From the NCBI GenBank assembly GCA_039933105.1, contig JBDTOT010000020.1, forward strand, positions 20,309 through 84,308: a stretch of 64,000 nucleotides of DNA, read 5' to 3'. The notes under the pieces were generated by a model, which worked only from the letters and a program-made list of their open reading frames with translations, had not been told where the DNA came from and did not search any database. Positions 1 to 7,938 of the stretch are shown here, in pieces (position 1 is the first letter of the stretch; each line of letters begins with the position of its first letter). Position numbers and translations under genes: made by a program. The DNA is from FEN-1219 sp039933105 (GTDB taxonomy: Bacteria > Pseudomonadota > Gammaproteobacteria > Steroidobacterales > Rariloculaceae).

Positions 1-282
1 GACCGCCAGCACGTCGTCGCGCTCGCCTTCACCGTCGGCGTGTGTGCCCGCCGACGCGCCCACACCGCGAAAATTGAAGCGCACGGCAATGGCCCCGAGA
101 TTCGCAAACGTTCTCGCGAGCGTCGTCACCACCTTGTTCTGCATGGTGCCGAGTTGCAGAGGGTGGGGATGACAGATCACCGCGACGGCGACCGCTGCAT
201 CGCCAACTTCATCGAGCGCGGCCTCGATCCGCCCCGCGGGGCCGGCGATCTCGACCGCCGTAGAGGTGACCGCACGCTTCAC
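1..282 (-). CDS. alpha/beta hydrolase, partial (C-terminus beyond window edge)
   Basis: N-terminal 94 codons of an alpha/beta-hydrolase-fold protein of the small dienelactone-hydrolase-like type. After a short lead comes VICHPHPLQLGTMQNKVV, the H-P-H-P oxyanion region of this family, then an RFNFRGVGAS turn. The nucleophile and other catalytic residues lie outside the window. The likely start is the GTG at 282, which overlaps the htpG stop in a GTGA arrangement and suggests translational coupling. The substrate cannot be told from this fragment. Confidence 0.8.
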   Translation of the reverse strand, partial: MKRAVTSTAVEIAGPAGRIEAALDEVGDAAVAVAVICHPHPLQLGTMQNKVVTTLARTFANLGAIAVRFNFRGVGASAGTHADGEGERDDVLAV

Positions 283-2150
283 GACGGCTTGTCGACAGCC
301 GGCTCGAGATCAGCCAGAAGCTCGTTCAGCCGCGCGACGAAGGCCGCCGGATCCTCGAGTTGCCGGCCCTCGGCCAGCACAGCTTGCTCGAAGACCAGCA
401 GGGCGAGGCGCTCGAATCGTGCCGGATCGCTCTCGCGGTTGAGGCGCCGCACGAGCGCATGATCGAGATTCAGCTCGAGACTCGGCACGATGGCGGGCGC
501 CTCATGACCCGCGGCGGTCAGCATCGCGCGCATCTGATACCCAAGATCGTCATCGCCAAGCACGAGGCATGCTGCCGATTGTCTCAGCCTCTCACCTATC
601 CGAACCTCGTCCACGCGCTCGCGCAGAACTTGTTTCACGCGCTTTAGAAGCTGCTTCTCCTCACGCGGCTCCGTCGCCAGCTTGTCGGCATTTCCCGTGG
701 GCAGATCGAGCGCGCCGCGCCGCACGTCCTTGAACGTCTTGCCTTCGTGCGACGTGAGGTGCTGCATGACCCACTCGTCGAGGCGATCGGTAAGCAGCAA
801 CACTTCGACGCCGCGCTCCTTGAACGCTTCTAGATGCGGGCTGCTGCGAGCCGCCGTCGGCGACTCCGCTATCAGAAAGTAAATGGCATTCTGCTCGGGG
901 TTCGCATCGGCCAGATAGTCCTTGAGGCTTCGGTTCTGCTCAGCGCGGGTCGACCGCGTGCTACTGAAGCGCAGCAACTCCACGAGCCGCTCGCGGTTCG
1001 CGTGATCCTCGACGAGACCTTCCTTCACCAGCGTTCCAAAGTCGCGCCAGAATTTCGCGTATTTCTCACCGTCCTCGGCCAACCGATCGAGCAGATCGAG
1101 CACTCGGCGCGTGAGCGCAGCCCGCATTGCGCTGATCGTTTCGTCCTGCTGCAACAACTCACGCGAGACGTTCAGCGACAGCTCGCTCGAATCGACGACG
1201 CCGCGCACGAAGCGCAGATACAACGGCAGAAACTGCGTGGCCTGGTCCGTAATGAACACCCGCTGCACATACAACTTTACGCCCTTCGGCGATTCGCGGT
1301 TCCAAAGATCGAACGGGGCTGCCGACGGGATGTACAACAGGCTCGTGTACTCGCGTTTGCCCTCGACGCGGTTGTGAGCCCAGACCAGTGGCTCCTCGGC
1401 GTCGTGCGTCAGGTGTTTGTAGAACTCGACGTACTCGGCATCGGATATTTCCGCCTTGGGTCGCGTCCACAGCGCCTTCGCACGGTTCACGATTTCGTCG
1501 GCGCCGCCCGCGACCAAACGCACGGGGAAGGCGATGTGGTCGGAGTACTTGCGGATCAGCGCGCGCAGGCGTTCCGGTCTAAGGAATTCATCGGCGTCTT
1601 TCTTGAGTTTGAGCTGTACAGACGTGCCCCGCTCGGTGCGCGCGACCGCCGCGACGCTGTACTCGCCTTGGCCGTCGGAGACCCAGCGCACGCCCTGCTC
1701 GGCCGGTGCATCGGCCCTGCGAGTCGACACCGTGACTTCGTCCGCCACGATGAACGCAGAGTAAAAGCCCACGCCAAACTGGCCGATCAGCTGGGCGTCC
1801 TTGCGTTGATCGCCCGTCATTCGCGCGAGAAACTGGCCGGTGCCGGAACGCGCAATCGTGCCGAGGTGCTCGATGACCTCGTCGCGACTCATTCCGATGC
1901 CATTGTCGGTGATCGTTACGAGACCCGCTTCGGGATCCACGGTGACGCGGATCGCGAGGTCGGTGTCGGCGCCCAGCAGCTCGGGATGCGCCAGGCTTTC
2001 GAAGCGCAGACGGTCGTTCGCGTCGGATGCGTTCGATATCAACTCGCGCAGGAAGATCTCCCTGTCGCTGTACAGGGAATGCACCATGAGATGCAGTAGT
2101 TGCTTGATCTCAGCCTGGAACGCAAACGTGGCCGACCCGCTACTTTCCAT
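279..2150 (-). CDS. htpG: molecular chaperone HtpG (Hsp90)
   Basis: Bacterial Hsp90, an ATP-dependent cytosolic chaperone that remodels client proteins as a homodimer. The 623 residues match the usual length (about 624 in E. coli). The GHKL ATPase domain is intact: ELISNASDA near residues 36-44 (Glu for hydrolysis, Asn for Mg), DNGIGM near 82-87 and GQFGVGFYSAF near 123-133. The middle-domain motif LNVSRELLQQ is present, followed by a normal C-terminal dimerisation region. The ATG start at 2150 gives the standard N-terminus. A CTTGAAA heat-shock-type motif lies 60-66 bases upstream. The hydrolase gene downstream overlaps it by 4 bases. Confidence 0.97.
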   Translation of the reverse strand: MESSGSATFAFQAEIKQLLHLMVHSLYSDREIFLRELISNASDANDRLRFESLAHPELLGADTDLAIRVTVDPEAGLVTITDNGIGMSRDEVIEHLGTIARSGTGQFLARMTGDQRKDAQLIGQFGVGFYSAFIVADEVTVSTRRADAPAEQGVRWVSDGQGEYSVAAVARTERGTSVQLKLKKDADEFLRPERLRALIRKYSDHIAFPVRLVAGGADEIVNRAKALWTRPKAEISDAEYVEFYKHLTHDAEEPLVWAHNRVEGKREYTSLLYIPSAAPFDLWNRESPKGVKLYVQRVFITDQATQFLPLYLRFVRGVVDSSELSLNVSRELLQQDETISAMRAALTRRVLDLLDRLAEDGEKYAKFWRDFGTLVKEGLVEDHANRERLVELLRFSSTRSTRAEQNRSLKDYLADANPEQNAIYFLIAESPTAARSSPHLEAFKERGVEVLLLTDRLDEWVMQHLTSHEGKTFKDVRRGALDLPTGNADKLATEPREEKQLLKRVKQVLRERVDEVRIGERLRQSAACLVLGDDDLGYQMRAMLTAAGHEAPAIVPSLELNLDHALVRRLNRESDPARFERLALLVFEQAVLAEGRQLEDPAAFVARLNELLADLEPAVDKPS

Positions 2151-2187
2151 CGACGAGGTACCTCACCCAACGCAATTGCTGCGCGCT

Positions 2188-2216
2188 AGGTTAGGCGCGG
2201 CGGGAGTTTTTTCAAG
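2188..2216 (-). promoter_or_regulatory. candidate sigma-32 promoter of htpG
   Basis: On the minus strand, CTTGAAA (2216-2210) is an exact match to the sigma-32 -35 element. Fourteen bases later comes CCTAACCT (2195-2188), a weak match to CCCCATNT. It sits in the 77-base gap before htpG, which is a heat-shock gene in other proteobacteria. The -35 element is convincing; the -10 is poor, so this stays a prediction. Confidence 0.5.
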
Positions 2217-2227
2217 CGTCCCGGGTG

Positions 2228-2479
2228 TTAGGCCGGCAATTCTCGGTAATAAGCGACGCGCAGGGCGGCGCCGAAGAACCAAGCCGCAACGCTCGCGGCG
2301 GCTATCACCGACAGTAAGGGCGTCAGTTCGGTGGCGACCAACGACGATTCGCAGCTAGCCACCGCCAGTGCGGCGAGAAAGCCCACTCCGAGCACCGCCC
2401 TACGCAGTTCCTCCCATCTGGAGGCCAGGGCGAATGCCAAGTCGTCGAGATCGTCCAACCAGCGGAGTACGACTTCCAT
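2228..2479 (-). CDS. small membrane protein of unknown function (83 aa)
   Basis: Unrecognised 83-residue protein. An amphipathic N-terminus rich in Asp, Glu and Arg (residues 1-28) is followed by two hydrophobic segments at about 29-50 and 54-72, so it is probably a two-pass inner-membrane protein with a short tail. The ATG at 2479 has a TAGG-type ribosome site 8-9 bases upstream, which overlaps the end of the preceding 54-codon gene 8 bases away. The two small genes probably form an operon upstream of htpG. Third-position GC is high, as in neighbouring genes. No function can be assigned. Confidence 0.6.
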   Translation of the reverse strand: MEVVLRWLDDLDDLAFALASRWEELRRAVLGVGFLAALAVASCESSLVATELTPLLSVIAAASVAAWFFGAALRVAYYRELPA

Positions 2480-2487
2480 GCGCCGAC

Positions 2488-2652
2488 CTACTTTTCGTCG
2501 GACTCGAACTGAGGGCTAATGTGAACCGTCGCCAGCCGTTGCTGCTCGCCCTCTTTGTGGCGACGCGCAGCCTCGATGGCCCAGGCAATCCATTCCAGGC
2601 GACAGATGCCCTTTTCCGTGTCTGGCTGATCGCGGTGATCTTTTGCGTCCAT
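2488..2652 (-). CDS. small hypothetical protein (54 aa)
   Basis: A 54-codon frame from ATG 2652 to TAG 2488. The product is soluble and highly charged, starting MDAKDHRDQPDTEKG and continuing with a helical stretch WIAWAIEAARRHKEGEQQR. Codon third positions are GC-biased as in real genes here. Its stop lies 8 bases before the start of the 83-aa membrane protein, suggesting co-transcription. The family is not recognised. It could be spurious given its size, but spacing and codon use favour a real gene. Confidence 0.45.
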   Translation of the reverse strand: MDAKDHRDQPDTEKGICRLEWIAWAIEAARRHKEGEQQRLATVHISPQFESDEK

Positions 2653-2816
2653 TGCTAGAAGATCTTCGCTGTGATGAACGCCAACATAGCGCGCCCGCGC
2701 GGCCGTGGCTGTGAGGTTTTTCTCAAGAACCCAAGCCCAGGCGACAAAGAGTTTGACTTATTGTAAGTTGGCGCAGTGTCGCGAGCGGCAGAGGTTGCTC
2801 GAAGTCACAGTTACAC

Positions 2817-3587
2817 ATGCAACGAGTCATCGTTCTCAACCCTAAGGGCGGCTCCGGCAAGACCACCATCGCGAGCAACCTTGCCGCGTGCTTCGCCGTC
2901 GGCGGCCGTCGGCCCGCGCTGCTCGACTTGGACCCGCAAGGATCCAGCATGCGCTGGCTGCGCAAGCGCCCCGACGAGAGCGCGCCCATCCATGGCATCG
3001 CCGGATTCGAGCGCACGGGCGCCGTCACTCGCAGCTGGCAAATGCGGATCCCGGCCGAATGCGGGGTGGTAATCGTCGATACTCCGGCCGCCGTCGAACC
3101 GCAGGCGTTGCCGGAACTCATTCGCGGGGCCGACGCCGTGCTCGTCCCCGTCATGCCCTCCGAGATCGACATTCACGCAACCGCGAAGTGCATCGCGGAC
3201 TTGTTGCTCGTGGCGAAGATCCGACGCTCCGAGAATCGCATCGGCATCATCGCCAATCGCGTGCGCGCCAATACGCTCGTGTCGCAGGCGTTGATGCGTT
3301 TCTTGGGAAGCCTGGATATCCCGCTCGTGACCACGTTGCGCGACACGCAGAACTACATTCGTTCCGCTGAAGCGGGTGTTGGTGTGTGCGAGATGCCGCG
3401 CTGGCAAGTTCAACAGGATCTCGAGCACTGGCAACCGCTATTGACCTGGCTCGCGGATAAGCATCACGGCCAACAGCCGGCTGCGGCGGCAAGTAGTGTC
3501 AGTGGAATCGAACGTAGGGAATCGGCCGCCGCGATCAAGGCACCGTTCGACATCGCTGCCGCGGGTGCCGGCGTCCTAAGCTCTTAG
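2817..3587 (+). CDS. ParA-family ATPase (orphan)
   Basis: A 256-residue P-loop ATPase of the ParA/MinD superfamily. It opens with a deviant Walker A, NPKGGSGKTTIASNLA (residues about 8-23). A DLDPQGSS switch/Walker A' region follows near residue 41, and VIVDTPAA is the Walker B. Members position plasmids, chromosome regions, chemoreceptor clusters or other cargo by patterning on nucleoid DNA. No parB or parS-like repeat is visible nearby, so the cargo is unknown. The last 40 residues are Ala-rich and look disordered. It is transcribed alone and convergently with the 79-aa gene; the two stop codons overlap (TTAG). Confidence 0.85.
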   Translation: MQRVIVLNPKGGSGKTTIASNLAACFAVGGRRPALLDLDPQGSSMRWLRKRPDESAPIHGIAGFERTGAVTRSWQMRIPAECGVVIVDTPAAVEPQALPELIRGADAVLVPVMPSEIDIHATAKCIADLLLVAKIRRSENRIGIIANRVRANTLVSQALMRFLGSLDIPLVTTLRDTQNYIRSAEAGVGVCEMPRWQVQQDLEHWQPLLTWLADKHHGQQPAAAASSVSGIERRESAAAIKAPFDIAAAGAGVLSS

Positions 3588-3823
3588 CTGTCTTTCCAAC
3601 CCTGGCGGACCTTGTCGGCCCACGTATGGTAGCCGCGCCAGCTGTAGATCGAGTGGTCGAGCGGCGCCCGTTCCGCGGTGGCCTTCGGGCTCACGCGCGA
3701 CAGCCACTTACGGTACGCGTCCCAGCCCTGCTGCTCGTCGGTGCCGCTGCGCTGCGCTTCGCCGGAGCCACTGTCCTTCGGGAACAAGGCCGGTCGGAAC
3801 TGATGGGGTTTGTGCTCGCTCAT
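3584..3823 (-). CDS. hypothetical protein (79 aa)
   Basis: Small soluble protein, starting MSEHKPHQFRPALFPKD. The N-terminal half is polar and Gly/Ser-rich; the C-terminal half is rich in aromatics and basic residues (WDAYRKWLSRV, SIYSWRGYHTWADKVRQGW), with six Trp overall. No family is recognised and no signal peptide or membrane segment is seen. It lies 157 bases downstream of ppnN on the same strand and its TAA overlaps the ParA TAG. The unusual aromatic composition and intact frame support a real gene. Confidence 0.6.
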   Translation of the reverse strand: MSEHKPHQFRPALFPKDSGSGEAQRSGTDEQQGWDAYRKWLSRVSPKATAERAPLDHSIYSWRGYHTWADKVRQGWKDS

Positions 3824-3980
3824 CGCCTGCTGACAATCCCTTGTCGAGTTGCAGCAAGGCTACGCCGGAAAAGCTTTGACCCCCAGGAACTGAATCACAA
3901 ACACTCCGGCGAGTTGTGCTTGTGATAACAAAGCGCTGTGTACGTTTTACGATAACGCCGGCGCGCGAACACGCGCTGCA

Positions 3981-5333
3981 TCACACAGCGATGCGATAAC
4001 AGGGAACGTAATCGCCCACGAGACGCATGCGGCCGGCCGCGACGAAATCCTTCAGCAGTGCACCGAGCTCAGCGATGATGTGTGGGTCGCCGTGTAGCTC
4101 GAAGGGCCCGTGCTTCTCGACGTGCGCAATGCCCGCAGCACGAACGTTGCCGGCGACGATGCCTGAAAACGCGCGACGCAGGTTCAACGCGAGCCGGTCT
4201 GCCGACTGATCACGATGCAGCTCGAGGCTTCGCATCGACGCGTGCGTGGCCTCGAACGGCTGTTGAAAGTCGAGGCCCACGTTTAACGCCCAGTTGAAAA
4301 AATAGGCCGTATCTCCGGCCGCCCGCTGCTCTTTGACCTTCTGGAGACCGCGTGTGACCTCCACCGCCACGGCCGCCGGATCGCCGAGCACCAGGTTGTA
4401 CCGTTGCTGCGCCTTTGTGCCCAACGTCTTGCCGATGAAGTCGTGCAGTCGCTCGAAATATCGCCTGCTCGAGGCCGGCCCCGTAAACACGAGCGGCAAG
4501 TTCACGTGCTCGTTCTCCGGGTTCAGCAGGATGCCGAGCAGGTACAGAATTTCCTCCGCGGTACCCACGCCGCCCGGGAACACGACGATCGCGTGTGCCA
4601 TACGCACGAACGCCTCGAGCCGTTTCTCCATGTCGGGCAGGATCACGAGCTCGTTGACGATGGCATTCGGCGACTCGGCAGCGATGATCGTCGGCTCGGT
4701 GAGCCCGAGATAACGTCCCGTGCGAATGCGCTGCTTCGCGTGACCGACGGTGGCGCCCTTCATTGGGCCTTTCATCGCCCCGGCGCCGCACCCCGTGCAG
4801 ATGTCGAGGCCTTCGAGCCCGAGCTCATAGCCCACGACCTTGGTGTAGTCGTATTCCTCGCGCTCGATCGCGTGGCCGCCCCAACACACTACGAGTCGCG
4901 GCTCCTCGTGTGCGCGCAGCACGCGGGCGTTGCGCAAGATGTGGAAAACGCCATCCGTGATGCCGGCGGAGCTCGTGAGATCGAAGCGCGGGTTGTGCAG
5001 CACGTCGTCGTGCGCAAATAAGAGATCGCGCAATACGGCAAACAGGTGCTCACGAATGCCGCGAATCATCTCGTTGCCGACGAAGGCAGCGTTCGGTGCG
5101 TTCTTGAGCTCGATCGCAACACCGCCCTCGTACTGCACAACGGCGATTCGAAAACTCTGGTAACGGCGCAGTAGTTGGCGCACGTCGTCGTCTGGAGAGC
5201 CGGAGTTCAGCACCGCCAGTGAGCACTGACGCCACAAGTCGTACAGGCTGCCTTCGCCGGCCTCGCGAAGTTGGTTCATCTCGGCCCGCGAGAGAATCTC
5301 CAGGCTGCCGGCAGGGGCAATCAGCGCGTCCAT
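3981..5333 (-). CDS. ppnN: pyrimidine/purine nucleotide 5'-monophosphate nucleosidase PpnN
   Basis: Nucleosidase of the LOG/YgdH family that cleaves nucleoside monophosphates to base and ribose 5-phosphate; the E. coli enzyme is a (p)ppGpp target. The 450 residues match the usual 454. The Rossmann-like core contains GCGAGAMKGPMKGA and the diagnostic VFPGGVGTAEEILY (PGGxGTxxE), flanked by the N- and C-terminal extensions typical of PpnN rather than of short LOG proteins. The ATG at 5333 lies 19 bases after the L,D-transpeptidase gene, so htpX, the transpeptidase gene and ppnN may be co-transcribed. Confidence 0.9.
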   Translation of the reverse strand: MDALIAPAGSLEILSRAEMNQLREAGEGSLYDLWRQCSLAVLNSGSPDDDVRQLLRRYQSFRIAVVQYEGGVAIELKNAPNAAFVGNEMIRGIREHLFAVLRDLLFAHDDVLHNPRFDLTSSAGITDGVFHILRNARVLRAHEEPRLVVCWGGHAIEREEYDYTKVVGYELGLEGLDICTGCGAGAMKGPMKGATVGHAKQRIRTGRYLGLTEPTIIAAESPNAIVNELVILPDMEKRLEAFVRMAHAIVVFPGGVGTAEEILYLLGILLNPENEHVNLPLVFTGPASSRRYFERLHDFIGKTLGTKAQQRYNLVLGDPAAVAVEVTRGLQKVKEQRAAGDTAYFFNWALNVGLDFQQPFEATHASMRSLELHRDQSADRLALNLRRAFSGIVAGNVRAAGIAHVEKHGPFELHGDPHIIAELGALLKDFVAAGRMRLVGDYVPCYRIAV

Positions 5334-5352
5334 GGGCGTGGTCTCGTGGGAA

Positions 5353-5871
5353 CTAGGGCCGAATCTCTATGGGAGTGGACTCGCGTGTCATGAGCCAGAT
5401 GTCGACCATGTCCGCATTTCTGACGCCGATGCAACCGTCGGTCCAGTCTCCGTCGTAGTGGCCGAGCTCGTAGTGCGGCTCGTTGGGCCAGCCATGAATC
5501 ATGATAAGCCCCCCTGGATCGACTCGCGACTTGCGCGCCTGCGCCCGATCGGCGTCGGAGGGATAAGAAATTTGGATGGAAAGAAAGTAGTCGCTGTTCG
5601 CGTTGCGCGCCTCGAGATGATAGTTACCTTCGGGCGTCCGAAAGTCACCTTCGCGACGCTTGGGGCCTTTGGGGAACACGCCGAGCGCGATATCGATCGC
5701 GCGCAATTCGCGGCCGGCCTTCATCAGATACAACTTGCGCTCGGATTTTACGACCAGCACCAAATCCGCTTGATCGGGCATCGCGACGACTTGCTCGCCA
5801 CTGGCGATCCGACCCAAGGGCAGCAATGCGAGCGCGCACAGGAGGGCTGGAATCGACCGGACTTTGTTCAT
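5353..5871 (-). CDS. L,D-transpeptidase family protein (YkuD domain), secreted
   Basis: Periplasmic L,D-transpeptidase-type protein, predicted to act on peptidoglycan cross-links or protein-peptidoglycan links. From ATG 5871 it has a signal peptide (KVRSIPALLCALALLPLG), then a YkuD domain. The active-site region is complete: IMIHGWPN, then GDWTDGCIGVRN with the catalytic Cys. The frame is open upstream to 5964, but that would put 31 non-signal residues in front, so the internal Met was chosen. It resembles the YafK-like subgroup. It sits between htpX and ppnN. Confidence 0.85.
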   Translation of the reverse strand: MNKVRSIPALLCALALLPLGRIASGEQVVAMPDQADLVLVVKSERKLYLMKAGRELRAIDIALGVFPKGPKRREGDFRTPEGNYHLEARNANSDYFLSIQISYPSDADRAQARKSRVDPGGLIMIHGWPNEPHYELGHYDGDWTDGCIGVRNADMVDIWLMTRESTPIEIRP

Positions 5872-5960
5872 CCGGCCAGACTCTAGATCAATCGCTTCGA
5901 AAATAGCAACGCAGGAAGTCGCAGCGCGAGCGAGGCGCACGCACGCCTCGCTCGGCCAGT

Positions 5961-6845
5961 TCACTCTCCTCGCTGCAACGCCGCGATGCGTTCCTCGAGC
6001 GGCGGATGCGACATGAACAGACGGCGCAGTCCAGTGGCCGGACCGCTCGCGATGCCGAACGCCTGCAACGCTTCGGGCAACTGAGCCGGCTGATGCACGC
6101 GCTGCAGACCTTGGAGCGCACTGATCATCGATTGGCGTCCCGCCAGTTTCGCGCCGCCCGCGTCGGCACGAAACTCACGCTGTCGTGAGTACCACATCAC
6201 GATCATGCTCGCCAAAATGCCGAGCAGCATCTGCGCGACCAGGCTTGCTATGAAAAAACCGGCGCCGCCACCGCGCTCGTTGCGGAGCAACACGCGATCG
6301 ACGACGAAGCCCACGATCCGCGACAGAAACACCACGAAAGTGTTCAGAACGCCCTGCAGCAAGGTCAGCGTGACCATATCGCCGTTGGCGACGTGCGTAA
6401 TCTCGTGCCCCAGCACGGCGTCGACCTCGCCCTGCCCAAGCCGTTGCAACAGCCCGGTGCTCACCGCGACGAGCGCGTTGTTGCGAGTCGGGCCAGTCGC
6501 GAACGCATTCACGTCAGGCGAGTCGTAGATCGCAACCTGCGGCCGGCGGATGTTCGCCGCATCGGCATGCCGGTAGACCGTGCTCACGAGCCAGCTCTCG
6601 GTCGAGTTCCGGGGCGTATCGATCACACGCGCGCCGGTCGACATCTTGGCGAGCCACTTCGACATGGCGAGCGAGATCAGGGAACCCGAAAATCCCACTA
6701 CGGCCGAGAAGACGAGCAGGTTGCCGAGATCCAACGAGCTGCCGTTGCGCGCCAGCACTTGATCGACGCCGAAGATGTTCAGCACGACATAGATGACGGC
6801 CAAAACCGCCACGTTGGTGAGCGCAAACAGAAACACTCTCTTCAT
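5961..6845 (-). CDS. htpX: protease HtpX (M48 family, membrane)
   Basis: Inner-membrane zinc metalloprotease for quality control of misfolded membrane proteins. It has 294 residues, the usual length. Two N-terminal membrane segments (about 4-24 and 37-58) precede HEITHVANGD (HExxH zinc site), two more hydrophobic stretches, and the third ligand in the FRADAGGAKLAG region. The C-terminus RLFMSHPPLEERIAAL is typical. ATG at 6845. A heat-shock-type promoter motif lies at 6888-6916, in line with the stress-induced htpX of E. coli. Confidence 0.95.
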   Translation of the reverse strand: MKRVFLFALTNVAVLAVIYVVLNIFGVDQVLARNGSSLDLGNLLVFSAVVGFSGSLISLAMSKWLAKMSTGARVIDTPRNSTESWLVSTVYRHADAANIRRPQVAIYDSPDVNAFATGPTRNNALVAVSTGLLQRLGQGEVDAVLGHEITHVANGDMVTLTLLQGVLNTFVVFLSRIVGFVVDRVLLRNERGGGAGFFIASLVAQMLLGILASMIVMWYSRQREFRADAGGAKLAGRQSMISALQGLQRVHQPAQLPEALQAFGIASGPATGLRRLFMSHPPLEERIAALQRGE

Positions 6846-6887
6846 CTTCGCTCCAATGTTTCTCGAACCCCGAGAAACAATGATCAG

Positions 6888-6916
6888 TAATAGTGACGCA
6901 GATGGATGGTTTCAAG
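6888..6916 (-). promoter_or_regulatory. candidate sigma-32 promoter of htpX
   Basis: Minus-strand CTTGAAA (6916-6910) matches the sigma-32 -35 exactly. CACTATTA (6895-6888), 14 bases downstream, partly matches CCCCATNT. The -10 lies about 43 bases before the htpX ATG. The motif also falls in the divergent gap before the acyltransferase gene, which supports that gene starting downstream of it. Confidence 0.5.
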
Positions 6917-7003
6917 CGGCGACCGGACAGCGCCGTGCAACTGTTAAGATTCCTCTCGTTGCCATCGAACCGAACGCACATGGCCTCCGACCGGTCCCAA
7001 AAC

Positions 7004-7918
7004 ATGAAGTTCGCTGCACTACGCTATGCCGTCGTTTGGCTCGGCTATGCGGCGATGCGGGCCGTTACCTGCCTGCCGTTCGCGTGGCAGCTGGCATTGG
7101 GCCGCGGCTTCGGCCGGTTAATGCGGCTGCTGACGCCGGAACGCCGACGGGTCGTCGCCCGTAACCTCGAGGCCTGCTTTCCTGCATTGCCGCCGGAGGA
7201 GCGAGCGCGCATATCTGCTAAACACTTCGAGGCGCTCGGCGCGTCGATGATTGAAATGGGCATGGGCTGGTTTGGTTCACCGGAAACCGTGCGCAATCTC
7301 GTACACGTAGAAGGTCGCGAACATCTTGCGGCTGCGCTTGCGAAGGGCCGCGGCGTGATTCTGTTCTCGGCCCACTTCACGACTTTCGAGTTCTTCTGGC
7401 CGGCGCTCGCACCCATGTGCACACGGCTATGCGGCATGTACAAAGAGCAACGCAACCCGGTCATGAACCGCATCATGAACAAAGGTCGCGGCCGCTTTTA
7501 CGACACGTTGTTCGCAAAAGACAGCCTGCGGGAAATGCTCCGCGCCCTGCGCGACAATGCCGTGGTGTGGTACGCCTCCGATCAGAGCTACGGCGGCAAG
7601 AGCAGCGCACTGATCCCGTTCTTCAGTGAGCCGGCTATGACGAACACCGCGATCAGCCGCATCGCGAAAGCCAGCGGCGCCGTGGTGCTGCCGTACTTTT
7701 GCCGCCGGCTGCCGGACGATACCTACGTCATGAACTTCGGTGCTCCGTTGCCGAGTCTGCCGAGCGAGGACGAAGTGCAGGACACCCGCCGCCTGACGCA
7801 GGTGCTCGAGAGCTACATTCGCCTCTGCCCCGAACAGTACTGGTGGATCCACCGACGCTTCAAGGGGCGCCCCGCACCGCTGCCGGATTTGTACGCTGCG
7901 CCACGAGCATCCGCGTGA
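7004..7918 (+). CDS. lipid A late acyltransferase, LpxL/HtrB family (copy 1)
   Basis: Inner-membrane acyltransferase that adds a secondary acyl chain to Kdo-lipid A. About 304 residues with one N-terminal membrane anchor, then ILFSAHFTTFEF carrying the HX4E catalytic motif, and the family motifs WYASDQSYGG and PEQYWWIHRRFKGRP. The start is uncertain: ATG 7004 matches family N-termini best, ATG 6980 is in frame, and the frame is open to 6893. A second copy follows directly. Which chain or position it acylates cannot be told. Confidence 0.88.
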   Translation: MKFAALRYAVVWLGYAAMRAVTCLPFAWQLALGRGFGRLMRLLTPERRRVVARNLEACFPALPPEERARISAKHFEALGASMIEMGMGWFGSPETVRNLVHVEGREHLAAALAKGRGVILFSAHFTTFEFFWPALAPMCTRLCGMYKEQRNPVMNRIMNKGRGRFYDTLFAKDSLREMLRALRDNAVVWYASDQSYGGKSSALIPFFSEPAMTNTAISRIAKASGAVVLPYFCRRLPDDTYVMNFGAPLPSLPSEDEVQDTRRLTQVLESYIRLCPEQYWWIHRRFKGRPAPLPDLYAAPRASA

Positions 7919-7938
7919 GCCCGGAAAAGCGTCCGCGC

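Noticed and set aside
834..2099. Long open frame (421 codons) on the plus strand opposite htpG
   Set aside because: Antisense shadow of a GC-rich gene; no domain, biased amino-acid content (Arg/Val/Ala/His), while htpG on the other strand is unmistakable.
2817..3587. ParA considered as a plasmid partition or integrative-element gene
   Set aside because: No parB, repeats, integrase or tRNA boundary nearby; composition matches the chromosome.
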